From the NCBI GenBank assembly GCA_964057225.1, contig OZ059895.1, positions 14,260,001-14,324,000 of the forward strand: a stretch of DNA of 64,000 bases, in the 5' to 3' direction. The DNA comes from Auanema rhodensis (Eukaryota > Nematoda > Chromadorea > Rhabditida > Rhabditidae). Below the pieces are notes generated by a model. The model saw nothing but the letters and a program-made list of their open reading frames with translations. It was not told the DNA's origin and did no database searches. The translations under genes and the position numbers were made by a program. This document shows positions 14,902 to 26,400 of this stretch, in pieces (within the stretch, counting starts at the first letter, position 1; each line of letters begins with the position of its first letter).

Positions 14902-15006
14902 TTATAATATAATACGATTATATTCGTTTTGGGCCACTTCACCTAAAACGTCAACGACCGCTCCTATTTTCAAGTCATGACACAGACCATTTTTATTCAG
15001 TATGTT
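14902..15006 (-). other. Possible orphan exon, minus strand
   Basis: A minus-strand frame stays open over 34 codons and includes HDLKIGAVVDVLGEVAQNEY, whose alternating pattern resembles an OB-fold strand. The sequence is richer in GC than its surroundings. I could not find matching flanking exons, and the upstream acceptor is poor, so it may be coincidence. Confidence 0.2.
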
Positions 15007-15721
15007 TCTGTTTCTTTACAACCTTTTTTGGCTTTCAAAGCTGACTTACCTGAGTAAATCTTTAAGTGATATTTGTAAAATATTTCAAAAAAAAAAAAAA
15101 AAAAGGATTCTCATACCTTTTCAAATATGAAATACAGTATTATATATTTCATACAATCATTTGCATTTGATTCTAGTTTATACCAAAAAATCTTTTTAAC
15201 TATCGATACACCATGTTGCCATTTAATATTTTGAATTTTTAAAAAATAGATTTTTTACTTTTGTTTTTTCTAATATTAATACTATATTAAAAGGTTTATT
15301 TACTATTTAATTCATTTCGTTATTCAGTAAATAGTATCTATAGATATCTAATATGAATTCTATAAAAACTAGTTATGGATGTACACATATTACATGTATG
15401 TTAGTGAGTGAGTATTAGATGTTACTTTCTGACCTACTCCTTATAAAACTTTTCATCATTTCTCCTACCTTTAATTCTTATGAATTATATATACATGTAC
15501 ATAATTACTTTTCATGAATTTGTTTTGAAAAAATAAAGATTAAACGTATTATTTGAAAGATTTTGTGTTTCCATCCTGCTAATCCTCGTTTTTCATTGGC
15601 ATATTACTCTCTTTCTCTCAATATATCTTTTATTTTAGAGTTATACATTAGGTTAATAACATTTTTTTATAACATTAATATATTTATAAATAATATTTTA
15701 GATTATAAAATAAGATATAAG

Positions 15722-16359
15722 ATGACACATCGATGGAAAAAACGTTTGCTGCAGATGAGCGATGATGAGTTGGATGCCATTGCTGCCATGGCTATACCTG
15801 GTCGTCAAGTTGATAAACTTTTAAGAAATGAAAAGCAGGAAATATGTATGAAATGGTATCAACTCTTGTTCTCATATTCACTTTTCGCGTGTTTATCCAA
15901 GATTTTTACGTTTTTCTCTTTTTCGTCAGGTTATTTGCCAACGGATTGTCAATGAGTCATGAATTTACTTTGGCAATCAATGAAGATGGTGAATGCTTTG
16001 CTATACTATCGCCCAAAAGGCATTGTCAATGCTGTTCAAAAGGTTTAGCTAAATGCTACAATCCGTATAATACCATTAGTTCAGATGATAATATAGCGAG
16101 CTTGCGTTCTTTTGATAGATCGGTCATCGGCACTACTTTGACAACAACTTTGAAGGATGAAATGGATTCAGAAGCAGGTTTTTCGAAATACCACAGGGTC
16201 ACAATACAAAATGTCTTTTTAGAAAAAGCGCCGATGGAAAGTAATGCCAAAGAGATAAAGGGTATTTCAATGAATGAACTAAGAAACCACAAGATACAAC
16301 CTATACACTATCAGCCTAGGGTTGTAGAATCTGATAAGAAAGATGAGAAGCCAGGTTAG
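15722..16359 (+). CDS. Small Cys-cluster protein, unknown function
   Basis: I do not recognise this protein. Two exons (15722-15855 and 15930-16359, with a 74-bp GT-AG intron) join in frame to about 187 residues. It starts MTHRWKKRLLQMSDDELDAI, and residues 20-45 look helical. After the splice it reads LFANGLSMSHEFTLAINEDG, followed by a cysteine cluster (HCQCCSKGLAKC) that could bind metal. The remainder is hydrophilic with no membrane segment or signal peptide, ending KKDEKPG. An upstream extension of the frame to 15563 contains another ATG, but the DNA there is AT-rich and the encoded sequence non-specific, so I prefer 15722. It is convergent with the ZCCHC8-like gene. Confidence 0.65.
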
Positions 16360-16754
16360 AACTTCTGTTTCAAATCCAAAAAAAAAAACATTTTAAAGAG
16401 CCGGAAGAAAGTTGTTGGAAGACGTTTTGTAGGGAATATGGTATGTGCTGTGTGAATTTGTGGTCGAACGTTTAACGAACCATATGTTCAAAAGACTTTA
16501 TTGCTCATAAGAGTTTACGAGTATTTCACATTATTTCTCCTTTATATATCTAGATTCTATCTTTTCAAAATTTGTGTTGAACACATTAGAAATGCTTAAA
16601 AGCTTTATTTTGTTACGAATTAACGGCTATGAAGAATATTTGCAAATTTTGAATATTAATTTACAATTATAATTCAATAATTAATAAATTTTCAATAATT
16701 GATTATATGTAGAAGATCAAACAACTGAACCTTATAAAATTAAACTGGGAATGC
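16360..16754. other. Convergent intergenic spacer
   Basis: 395 bp of AT-rich DNA between two convergent stop codons. It presumably contains both 3' UTRs. I see no other feature. Confidence 0.6.
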
Positions 16755-18679
16755 TTATTTTTTACCAGTAACTTCTTTTATTTTAGCGACAATCTTCTTA
16801 AGGAAACCTCTATGAGGCGTTGTTTCTTCCTCCACTTGGAATGGTATTATTCCCTAAATGTTCAAATATGAAATATCAGAAAATCGTATTTTACCTCTTT
16901 GAAGTTATCCAGAGGAGGGATTTCATCCTTTTCAATCTCACCAGCCGCATTACGACGGACCATAATAGGTGTACGGAGAACAACTGACTTTATAGCTCCC
17001 TAAAAATAAATTATCAGTGAAATTAAAATTATTAGATGTACCTTTGGAGTTTGGACAACATCAGCTTTCTCAGCTTTTTCAGTTACGACCGCACTATCCC
17101 CGCTATCAAGCTATAATGGAGGAAAAATATTATAAATATAAAAGGAATAACATACAGTAGATGCATTCCTATCTATAATGATTACATCATCATCATCATC
17201 ATCCAATATAGGAGGCTTTGGTGGTTCTAGTATTAATATATCATCGTCATCATCATCATAATTATTAGATTCTAATAATACACAGTTTAATGATATAATA
17301 AGCTATATGAACTAGTTACTCTTTGAAGGAGTTTCTCTTTGGTTTCTCAGTCTTTCTCTTTCTTTTCTTTTTTGATGCTGTTCTTCAGTATGTTTTTTTA
17401 TTTGATGCTCTTGATGGAAATCCACAAACTCATTAAATGGAGGAACATGGAATCTTTCACGCTGAAAAAGCTTTTAATTTGAGTTCAAAAAATAAATTAA
17501 CTTACATCTTTTAAACTTCTATAGTGTTTATTAAATCCAAAATAGCCTATAATCTTAGTTTTGTCGATTTGGGGAGGTGGACTATCTCTACCATCATCTT
17601 CTGAAAATATAATTATTACAAAGAAAACAAAAAAACTGTGAACCTGGTACATAATCACCCAAACCATCAATAGAGTGGAATGATAACAACTTATGAGATG
17701 TATCTCGGACAATGGCTCTTGAAGAATGAACAAAGTAAAAAAACAGATGGAAATAACTAACTGTTTCAAATAGCCTGGTGGATAGCCTTCAATGAAGCCC
17801 ATTTTGCGCATTCTATAAATCCATTCTGGGATATCATCTGGCCCTATGCCCAAAGCCTAAACATACTAATTAAAACACTAAAACAAGAAAAATCTACTTT
17901 GCGAAGTGAGTAGGATAATCTTCCTGGTCGGAACTCTTCACCACCCTTCTCTTCGTCATGATATCGCAAACTAACAAAATTTAAAACAATAAAACTATAT
18001 TAAAAAATACTTACCCATCAAGTCGATTGAAATTACGGGATTGCTCACGATGAGCTTGCTGGGCTTCACGAATACGCTGTTGATCTCTTGGTTCAGTACA
18101 AGCACTGACAGAGTGATTTCCACCACAATTAAAGCAACCATTCTATACATTATTATAATTCACAAATATTAAAAAAAAACCAACTCTTCTTTTTTTGGAA
18201 GATGGTTCACCTTCCTCAGGCATTTTAGCAAAGGGGCTCAGAAGTTCCGAACAAACTTTTTTCATCCATTCACTTAAATTGTTTGAAACTAATTTTCGAA
18301 AACAAAACAATTCTACCTTTCCTCAGTAGGCACATCAGAATTCATAGATAATTCAGCAGAAGAAACAGCAACTGATTCAGAACGGTCTATCAAGAAATCT
18401 CCATAATCTGTTTCATTTCCTTTGCTGATGAAAGCATTCAGAATAACAGGCGATGGCGTCCTTTCATCCCGTTTTCTACCATAATAAATGGTAAATTTAA
18501 AATTCAAATAGAATATTCACCTCTTGCGATTTGGGGGTGATTCTTCATCTGAGGATATGATTTCTCCATCAGAATTCGAAAATCTGGTGCTTCTGATCTC
18601 TAAAACGTAATTTGAATTTGTATGCTTTTTTAGCCAACGAACCTCTTGGAGTTTCATCAATTATCACATCGTCACTCAT
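16755..18679 (-). CDS. ZCCHC8: ZCCHC8-like subunit of the nuclear exosome targeting (NEXT) complex
   Basis: ZCCHC8 scaffolds the NEXT complex, linking the helicase MTR4 to the RNA-binding protein RBM7 and feeding nuclear RNAs to the exosome. The start at 18679 gives MSDDVIIDETP. After an acidic/Ser-rich region comes a zinc knuckle, CFNCGGNHSVSAC, then the proline-rich PSP domain (RYHDEEKGG, FRPGRLSYSLRKALGI, PEWIYRMRKMGFIEGYPPGY, then a shorter match GYFGFN). The C-terminal half is acidic with Asp runs (DDDDDD twice) and ends with a basic helix, FLKKIVAKIKEVTGKK, comparable to the MTR4-contacting C-terminal region. The knuckle has three rather than four residues between the second Cys and the His. 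SF3B2 also has a PSP domain, but the knuckle-plus-PSP order favours ZCCHC8. Confidence 0.88.
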
Positions 18680-19011
18680 TTTAATTAAGTAATTATTATA
18701 AATTACAGAAATTAATGTTAGGGAACTTACCAAACTATGAAATCAAGAGAATTTTTAAATAAAATGTAAAAAATTAGCAAAATTAAACTCTGCGTACCTA
18801 TTATCTACAGTACATATAATATTTCAAGCTCTATTCCTTACATGAAATTTAATGCTTTTCATTCTAAGTTTGTTGAAACTTGTTATATATAATTGATCAT
18901 TATAAGCATTTTTCTTAACTTTATAACTTTTTTATCTTTTATATTGAATGGCAAATGAGTAGCGTATGCAATTATTTTATATATCAGGTTGTATCGTTTT
19001 CAAATTGGATC
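18680..19011. other. Divergent promoter region
   Basis: 332 bp between the divergent starts of the ZCCHC8-like and first TMEM177-like genes. It is AT-rich. An acceptor-like TTTATATATCAG ends at 18987, 25 bp before the chosen TMEM177 start, and could be an SL trans-splice site. Confidence 0.5.
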
Positions 19012-20386
19012 ATGCATTGGACCAGGCAAGCTTATCTAACTATGATACCAACATATCCTATTGGATATTTACTTATTCATGGTAATATTTGTCAATTTTT
19101 TTCCAATGTTGAAACGCTTTTTTTAGGGTTTCGTGGGGATCAACCTTGGACTAAATTATATGTCGATAGAAGTGGTTTCGAGGCTAGTGCACATCTTAAA
19201 GAACTAGTCGAAAATGAGTTAGATCATGTTACAGGCTCAAGTAAGGTTAAAGTAAGATCATATTTTGCTGTACGTTTTTTCTATATTCTAATTTTAGACT
19301 ATGGTGACTATAACAGATGAGTTAGAACCGAAAGTTTATGGATCTTTCTTTTTGAATCCTGGCGCTGAACTCCAATTTCCTCTACGTGTTTCATTCGAAG
19401 ATGTTGAACAAGCTAGACGACTATCTGCTAACATCGAATTAGATTTAGGTTTATCGAAGTATGTTGAATACCTAATTTATTTTTACTTTTGTTAATTAAG
19501 AAATAGAAAAAAAGTCGAGACTGGAACTGAAATAGGAGATGAGCTTATATCAAGAATGATGTTATCAGATATGGCCAAAAAATTCATAATCCAGAGGCAA
19601 CTTCAAATAGCTAATAAGTAAGTTGTTCAAATAGTTTCTTTTTATTCATTTTTAATTATTTAATTAACTAAATTGGAAGTGGTTTATCTTGAGATTGTCT
19701 TATGTATGATCAATTTCAAACGAGATTTCAATTGAAAGTGAAATTGAAAGTTTACACTACTTCTAATTACAAGTTTTTTTCTGAATTTTAGAACATTTAC
19801 TTTCAATTATTATTATATAATTGTATTTTATGTTTATCTTTCAGTGGCCAATTTTTGTGTATTCCAATTTTAAGTTGGATTGGAATTTCGACTGCTTGCT
19901 ATGCTATTGTTACAGGTATCAACTAAATTGCAGTTTGCTGAATAAAAACTTTATTTAGGATTATCTGCCCTAGCTGGTCCTATCATAGGCTTGATTGCGG
20001 GAGTCTCCGTTACTACAGGATCTTACTACCAATTTATCAAAGGATACAATGGTTACAAAGCTAAACAAGCTGATATATTAGCTGTAAATATGTAAGTTAA
20101 CTTATGGTTTTCTATATTGTTTTTTCTATTTTTTTTCTAGGGGAGATGAGTACGTTCGAGGAGCCAAAGATTATTTATTAGGAGCTATGAAATACAACAG
20201 ATTGATACGCAAAGTTCTTGGGGAAGAAGGAGAAAAGAATATAACTAAAGGCGGAGACATTAAGTGTGACTCTCCAACTTATTCTGAAAGGTAATCAATT
20301 AATATTTTTTAAATTTGAATTCAATTATTTCATTTAGATTACGTAACATAGAGTATCACCTTCGTCAGCAAAAATTGAAGAATTAG
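19012..20386 (+). CDS. TMEM177: TMEM177-like mitochondrial inner-membrane protein, copy A
   Basis: TMEM177 is a mitochondrial inner-membrane protein that stabilises COX20 during assembly of cytochrome c oxidase subunit COX2. This copy keeps the family order: an N-terminal hydrophobic segment (IPTYPIGYLLIHG), a soluble domain (PWTKLYVDRSGF to YGSFFLNPGAELQFPLRVSF), a central pair of membrane helices (LCIPILSWIGISTACYAIVT and LAGPIIGLIAGVSVTTGSYY) and the C-terminal block RGAKDYLLGAMKYNRLIRKV followed by LGEEGEKN, which matches the TMEM177 LLGKDGEK motif. It ends RQQKLKN. The start is uncertain: ATG 18955 is also in frame, but 19012 follows an acceptor-like site. It leads a run of three plus-strand genes spaced about 240 bp apart. 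Confidence 0.75.
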
Positions 20387-20473
20387 AATAGTAATTATAC
20401 TTTAGTTGTTTAAGTTATGGGCATGAAGCCTATTTTTGTACATATTCCTTATTAAATTATATTTTTCTATTTG

Positions 20474-20485
20474 TTTCCTTTTCAG
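20474..20485 (+). promoter_or_regulatory. Candidate trans-splice acceptor before TMEM177-like copy B
   Basis: TTTCCTTTTCAG lies 99 bp after the stop of copy A and about 140 bp before the start of copy B. It is a near-ideal nematode 3' splice site in the intercistronic spacer, as expected for SL trans-splicing of a downstream operon gene. Confidence 0.5.
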
Positions 20486-20627
20486 TTTTTGTTTGAACAT
20501 AAAATACTTGTAATTGCGTAAAACTATACTATATTATTCTTTACATTTGTTCCAGATTTGTAGATTAAATCAATGTTTTTCACTAGGAGATTAAGTAGCT
20601 ATGTGTATGGTTTTTCTTGAAAATTTG

Positions 20628-22061
20628 ATGTTACAAACTTTTTTTTGCAGAAAATTGAATGCAACCGCCACGGAATGGTTACAAACAAAATGGGGCCGTC
20701 GTTTTCGAATAGGATTATTAGCTGGAACTGTAGTCTCATATCCCATTGTTTCAATATTAACAAACGGACCATTAGTAGCTTTGACATTTCCTAATAGGTA
20801 TTTACTTATGATCTTTTAGATGTTTAGTCTTTTATCTTCAGATATTCTGTAGAAGCTTTACCAGAACACATACAACAACTGGTTAAGCAGGTTTGTCTAA
20901 TTGCTACTGTCCTTCACTTTAACAAAATTGAAAAAACTCTTTAAGGAATACGACCGTTTTCTGGAAAAAGAGGTTAGACTACCTAAGGACGCTCCTGTGC
21001 ATGTTCATTTGAATAGTAGTACAAGTATGTAGAATTTTTGTTTGTTTCAAGTTATGTAGACGTACTTTAGACGATCATGATACTGTTGCATCTGGTTCTC
21101 TTGGTGTTCGTTCTGGATTATTCTCAGCTATTCCTTTTTATACTCAATTCTCATCTGTTGAAGAACTTTTAGCTTATTTACGGTTTGTATCTCTTCATTA
21201 TCTTCCATGAAGCTTCTTTTTTCAGAAAAAAAAATTGTAATTGGGTTGAATTCCTTGGTAAACGATTATCTGTTGATTGGGATACGCCTTCTGGAGAAGA
21301 ATTAGCATCTACATTAATTCTTTCAGAGAATGTTTGTTGTTTCTTTTTCCGGAAAATATATATTTCGAAATGTTGTAGGCATTGAAATTCATATTACTCC
21401 GAGATTTATATGCCTATGATGGTTATGCTTCACTGGCTCAAAGAAGTATATCGTGGGCTACATGGTCTACGTTCTCCAGTATCTTCACCTATTGGTTGCA
21501 TAAGGTATGTTTTCATATCATTCTGAAATATATTCTGATAACATACATCAGCTATTATAGTCAGTGAAAATTGGTGGAGGTACTGCTATGGCCTTTGTAG
21601 GAGTTTACAGTGTTCTTACAACTGCAGCATGGTTTGCAAACAAACATTGGCATTACCTTTATAGGTAACCCTATAAGCTAATTACCTTGATTTCAATCCA
21701 AATTTTCAGATATATGACCGACATTCATGCTGATGCAGAATCAGCAAAAGTTTCATTTCAACATTCTGAAGGCGGCAAAGAGTTCTATTGGAAATATTTG
21801 AAGAGAAACCGGTATGAATTCAAAAAAATTGATAAAGAAATTGTTTTTATTAAAGGTTATTACGAGATATGCATCCTTATCTGTACACAGAAGTTACTGC
21901 TTCTGGTGATATCAGAGGAATACCAACCCCACTTATAGTTCGATACGAGCATCTTAAGGTCTGTTATCAGAACTATTTTTCATATTTGACATTTATTATT
22001 TCTTTAGGACGTTAATGAAGAAGATGATGAACTGAAAGAAGTTGTTAGCGGAGATGATTAA
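20628..22061 (+). CDS. TMEM177: TMEM177-like mitochondrial protein, copy B
   Basis: This is a second, diverged TMEM177-like gene directly behind copy A. The start at 20628 gives MLQTFFCRKLNATATEWLQT, a plausible mitochondrial presequence with Arg/Lys and no acids before residue 15; ATG 20601 is an in-frame alternative. A hydrophobic segment follows (IGLLAGTVVSYPIVSIL), then a matrix or intermembrane-space domain (YDRFLEKEVRLP, LGVRSGLFSAIPFYTQF, LSVDWDTPSGEELASTLILS). The last is close to the vertebrate TMEM177 VDWRSP block. Two further membrane helices follow (ISWATWSTFSSIFTYWL and GGGTAMAFVGVYSVLTTAAW), then HADAESAKVSFQHSEGGKEF. It ends in an acidic tail, EEDDELKEVVSGDD. It keeps different family motifs from copy A, so the two may have divided roles. 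Confidence 0.72.
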
Positions 22062-22295
22062 GTTTGTAGAAAAACCCTTAGCTTATAGCAATTAACTCTT
22101 TTTGTCAAAATATTTATGAACATTGTTGAACTCTTTGTTATAGTTTATAAAAGAAAATGTTTATACTTGGAAATAAACTATATTTTTATCAACTTTGTTC
22201 TTTGGTTTTATTGGTTTTTATCTAATCTCATACTTTCTTACTTTTCTACTTTTTTTGGTTTTAATTCAAATTATTTCAAAGATAGGAATAGTAGG

Positions 22296-23687
22296 ATGGG
22301 ATCTGCTGTACTTGGTTTAGGAGCATGTGCTTTATCTTCAATATTCTTTGGCAGTCTATTCGTTCCAATCAAGAAGTATGATCCAGGAAATGGTAAAAGA
22401 TAGTTTCAACACAAAGATCTTCTGAATGAATATTCAGGAATTTTCGTACAATGGATAATGGCTTCTGCCATATTTATTGTTGGGCTAGCTGTTAGTGCTT
22501 TTGAGGGATTTCCAACTTTTCAGCCTTTTGCCATGCTCGGTGGATTATTCTGGGCTATAGGTATAACCTGATATCATCAAATCTTTCCTAACTTCTAGAG
22601 ACTTTAAGGTAATTGTACTGCTATTCCTATTATGAATGTTATTGGCATGGGTATGGGAATGTTAATATGGGGAATTACCAACTGTTTAGCTGGTTGGGCC
22701 ACTGGAAGGTTTTTTTTCGACAAACCTATTGAGACAAATAGATTGAACATTGTACTCTAGATTTGGTTTGTTTGGAATTAATCCGACCATACCTTCAATA
22801 CCACTTTTGAATTACTTCGGGCTTATATTGGTGATTGTAGGGTAGTTTGATTCGTATAATGAGGCATCTTTAACAATATATATTTTCAGCGGAGTACTCT
22901 TTTCTCAAGTCAAATCTGAATGCCGAAACTCTGAAAATGAAGACGAAGATCAAGATGATGCCAGCTACAGTGATGATGAGAATGCTCCACTAGTTCAAAC
23001 AGAGCAGCCTTCACCTATGGGACGTAAAAGACTTATGTAAATAGTTGTTCAACAGTTCAAAGAACTATATTTTTAATATTCCAGTGCTATTATAACAGCT
23101 CTTAGTGCTGGAGTGTTATATGGAATAACATTCCTTCCTGTTCTGTATATCCAAGATCATCCTGAAAAGGTTTGGTAAAATGTTTGTGTCCCTTTAACGT
23201 ATGTTATCTCGCAGTATCCTGGATCATCATCTCAAGGATTGGATTACGTTTTTTCTCATTTTACTGGAATATTCGCTACTTCTACTGTCATTTTACTTGT
23301 ATATATTGCTTTTACTAAAAATCGTCCATATGTAAACTCTCGATTGATTGGTCCAGCTTACGTTGCTGGCACTATGTGGGGAATAGCTCAATCATCTTGG
23401 TAACAATCATGAACATTGTGGTTTTACTCTCATTCACAATCATATTTAGGTTTGTTGCCAATGATAACCTATCTCAAGCTTTGTCATTCCCTATCATCAG
23501 CATGGTTCCGGGTGTTTGTGGAGCACTATGGAGCGTCTTTTACTTTAGGTCAGAGATTTGCAACAATCTAAATTTTGAAGAAAATTAATATTTTAGAGAA
23601 ATCACGGGTCAACGTAATCTTAGACTTTTGGGATTAGCTGTATTTGTGACTCTGTCAGGAGCTGTTTTCGTTGGAATTTCAAAATAA
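22296..23687 (+). CDS. TMEM144: TMEM144-like ten-helix transporter
   Basis: TMEM144 proteins are DMT-superfamily membrane proteins, proposed to carry sugars or related solutes; the exact substrate is not established. The start at 22296 gives MGSAVLGLGACALSSIFFGS, followed by the family motif FVPIKKYDPGNG and FVQWIMASAIFIVGL. Further signature blocks are QPFAMLGGLFWAIGN, GMGMGMLIWGITNCLAGWAT, GRFGLFGI, the repeat-2 motif GVLYGITFLPVLYIQDHP, LDYVFSHFTGIFATSTVILL, and GTMWGIAQSSWFVAN. An acidic cytoplasmic loop (NEDEDQDDASYSDDENAPL) lies between the two five-helix halves. The protein ends FVGISK. Length is about 345 residues, normal for the family. It follows TMEM177-like copy B by 234 bp and may be the third gene of an operon. 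Confidence 0.9.
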
Positions 23688-24089
23688 TAACAGAAATAGC
23701 TGGAACTATTTCAAATCTGTTTTATGAAATAATTTGAAATTTTGTCATACATCAGATGTGATTACATCATTGTTCATATATATATATAAATAGTGAAATT
23801 TTAGAATCTTAGTAGCATTTATACATATAAATGTGCCAAAAAAGCTAGTTTTATACCTCAAATTATGTATGAAAATGCTTATTAACCTAATTCCATGTAC
23901 TTCGAATTTCATACAATGTGGTTCACTTATATTATTTCTTGTTAAATATAATTTTCTTTAAAAACAGGTGTTAGCTCAAGTAAACTATAATTATATAAAA
24001 CGTGCTTCTTTTATTGAAAATTATCATTTGTAATATATATCTACATAAATCTAAAATCATTTTAGTCTCATCTTTTTCAATTGTAAGCT
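23688..24089. other. Intergenic spacer
   Basis: About 400 bp of AT-rich DNA between two same-strand genes. It likely holds the TMEM144-like 3' UTR and the receptor promoter. I see no repeat or RNA gene. Confidence 0.55.
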
Positions 24090-25641
24090 ATGTCCTGGGA
24101 AGTCTATCATGCTTACCCTTTAAAGAATTTAGATGAAACATCAACATGTGTTCATTTACCAGAAGATGATTTTGAAGCTTATTTAGCTTCTCATGAATAT
24201 ATTTTTATTTTTACAACTCTTCTAACTATATTAACCATATATCTAGTTATATGTCATTCTTCACCTCAAATGAAAGGATATAAATATATTTTACTTATTC
24301 ATGTAATCTGGTTAGTTTAATATTTTTTCTTTTAAATCTTTTCTAATCGATATTTACTTGTTTTTGTTTTTCATTTCACTCTAATAATATAAATTCTTTT
24401 CAGTTTTTATTTTCATGATTTTCAAATGGGTATTAGTACTGCAATACGCAGTTACTCAGAAGTCTTAGGTTTTGGCCAGATGGGTCTAATGTCAAAGCTG
24501 AATGTCCCAGTTAAATATTCTCTTTATATATCAAGCTGTTTGATAACAGGTTATTCTTTAAAATTACATAATTTGAAGAGAATTCATCTCTCTCTCTCCA
24601 AACCCTTCACAAACTTATTTATTTCTCCTTCCTTCGTCGATAATATTAAAAAATTAAAAAAAATAAATTCATAAGAAACTTTAAAATCAATTTCTTTCTA
24701 AAAACTCAACCAAAATTTTAAAATTCAAATTGAAATGTTACAGAAGTTATTGGACTTTATGCTCATATGTTTGCATATCGAACTCAAGCTATAATTCCAC
24801 CTTCCAGCATATTTTTTTTAAGCAAAAAAGTAGAAACATGTTTAACAATTTTATTTTATAATGCTTGGATTACTGGTGTCATATTCACTGTAATCTGTTT
24901 TTCTGATGATCCTGAAGATATTTTGAAACAATTACAGGTTTGTTCATGTAGTATATTTGAAATAATTTGAATGAAATGTTCAAAATCCTTTATAGAAATA
25001 TGAAATATGTCCGGAAGATTATCATTATTTATTATTTACAACAGATTCTATAATATTATTAAGTAATAGAATATTAATAATGGAAATTATTATAATTAGT
25101 GGAATTTTTACATTTTTTATTTGTATATTTACATGTTTATTGTTATGTTCATATTATTTATATAATCCAAATTCACAATTATCGCTAAAAACGAGAAAAT
25201 TACAAAAATCTTTATTAATTGCTTTGTGTATACAAGTAATAATTCTTTTTAAAATTGATAACAATTTTCATATTGCAGACGTTTATTCCATTGATTATGA
25301 TGATTATTCCGGCTCTATTATTACTTCATGCTCCATCTTTAGGTAGATATTTAATAATAAATAAGTAAATAACTATGTATATAGCTGTTAATAAGATTGC
25401 AATGGTTATCTATGTTCAACATGGTAATGCAAATTCAATTGTTTTAATAATAGCACATATTGATTATCGTAATACTATATATAAAGCATTTCGATCATTA
25501 TTCATATCAAGTTTGTTTCAAGTTTTATTGTTTTTTTTTTTGGTTTTTTGATTTTCAACAAATATAAATTTGTCGTTCTTTTCAGATGCTGCATCTGCAC
25601 GTGTTAGTACATTACCTAGTATTATAGCACCATTAAAATAA
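24090..25641 (+). CDS. Serpentine chemoreceptor, SRH-like (Str superfamily)
   Basis: This is a nematode-specific seven-helix receptor of the kind expressed in chemosensory neurons. After a short N terminus with Cys, helix 1 reads YIFIFTTLLTILTIYLVICH and is followed by SPQMKGYKYILLIHVIW, which matches the T/SPxxMKxYKxxLL junction of SRH receptors. Later segments include LNVPVKYSLYISSC, ETCLTILFYNAWITGVIFTV, LIISGIF-type helix 5 (EIIIISGIFTFFICIFTCLL), then LSLKTRKLQKSLLIALCIQ joining TFIPLIMMIIPALLLL. That LQxSLxxALxIQxxIP pattern is characteristic of the superfamily. The C terminus ends SARVSTLPSIIAPLK. The length is about 325 residues. The sequence is AT-rich and appears intact. Subfamily SRH is my best judgement; SRI and STR are alternatives. 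Confidence 0.85.
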
Positions 25642-26400
25642 TTAATAATAATCTATGTACAAGATATTATGATTAATATAAAATTATATATTTCCATATA
25701 TAATATATATTGGTGAGAGAAGTTGAAAGAACGAAAGTTAAAACGTCAAGACTGAGCAAGTATCATACTAGATTCTAGTTGGATAGTATAGAACTTCATT
25801 GATTATGGGTGTACTCATTGAACCTCATGTACCGCACCGTATAGTAGATTTACAGCAATGTTAGTAGAATCATAACTTCGTTTCTAATGGCCATGGTGGA
25901 ACTAGAAGTTGTATTAAATTGGGATATAATCTATTATATTTAAGGCAAACTGCGGAATATCTGCTGCATCTATTTCGAATTGAACACGAAGAAAAGAAGG
26001 CTAATATAGTGAAAGCTATCAAATCAACAGGACTGAACTAGTATAAGATGTTTAATTGATCTAACCTAATACTTCTGTTGCACTGATGTACAGGTTCCGC
26101 TTCATAGTATATACTCTACATGGTGGCCACTGAACAAGTTAATCTTCTAATTAATTATAATTAAAAGTTCTTATTGTGTTTCTTAGTGATATTCTTTCTA
26201 ATCTGATGCAATTCTTCAATTATTTTATAATTTCATTATCACGTATTCCATAATAATATTTGTTGGCGGAGCTTGTTTAGGAGCTGCCACCCCCTTCACG
26301 TTTGCTATAGGAGCTGCCCTCCCCTCTTCACCTTTGCTATATTAACTGTAGTAAATACGATTTATATCTAAATTTTAAGACAAAAACACAAGAATTATTA
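25642..26400. other. Intergenic region with an imperfect tandem duplication
   Basis: This lies between convergent genes. A frame of about 57 codons near 25880-26040 (including LYLRQTAEYLLHLFRIEHEE) ends in a stop but has no start, so it may be a decayed exon. At 26281-26340 a unit of about 30 bp beginning GAGCTGCC is present twice with small changes. No complete gene is visible. Confidence 0.4.
26281..26340. repeat. Imperfect two-copy tandem repeat
   Basis: Two adjacent units start GAGCTGCC and end TTGCTAT. The second has a 2-bp shift in its C-rich centre. The patch is much richer in GC than its surroundings. Confidence 0.65.

Larger units (their letters stand above)
10266..15721. other. 5.4 kb non-coding stretch, mostly purine-rich on the + strand
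   Basis: No ordinary gene is visible here. From about 10.3 to 14.3 kb the plus strand is strongly A/G-rich, so the minus strand is T/C-rich like the sense strand of the long introns elsewhere in this window. With the acceptor at 10265, this suggests a long 5' intron of the minus-strand gene ending at 8998. It holds (GAT/GAC)n at 13023-13067, (GA)n at 13385-13421 and 14151-14231, a 19-base A run near 15092-15110, a structured element at 12326-12437 and a small palindromic hairpin at 14591-14612. From 14.4 kb it becomes AT-rich without strand bias. Confidence 0.55.
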
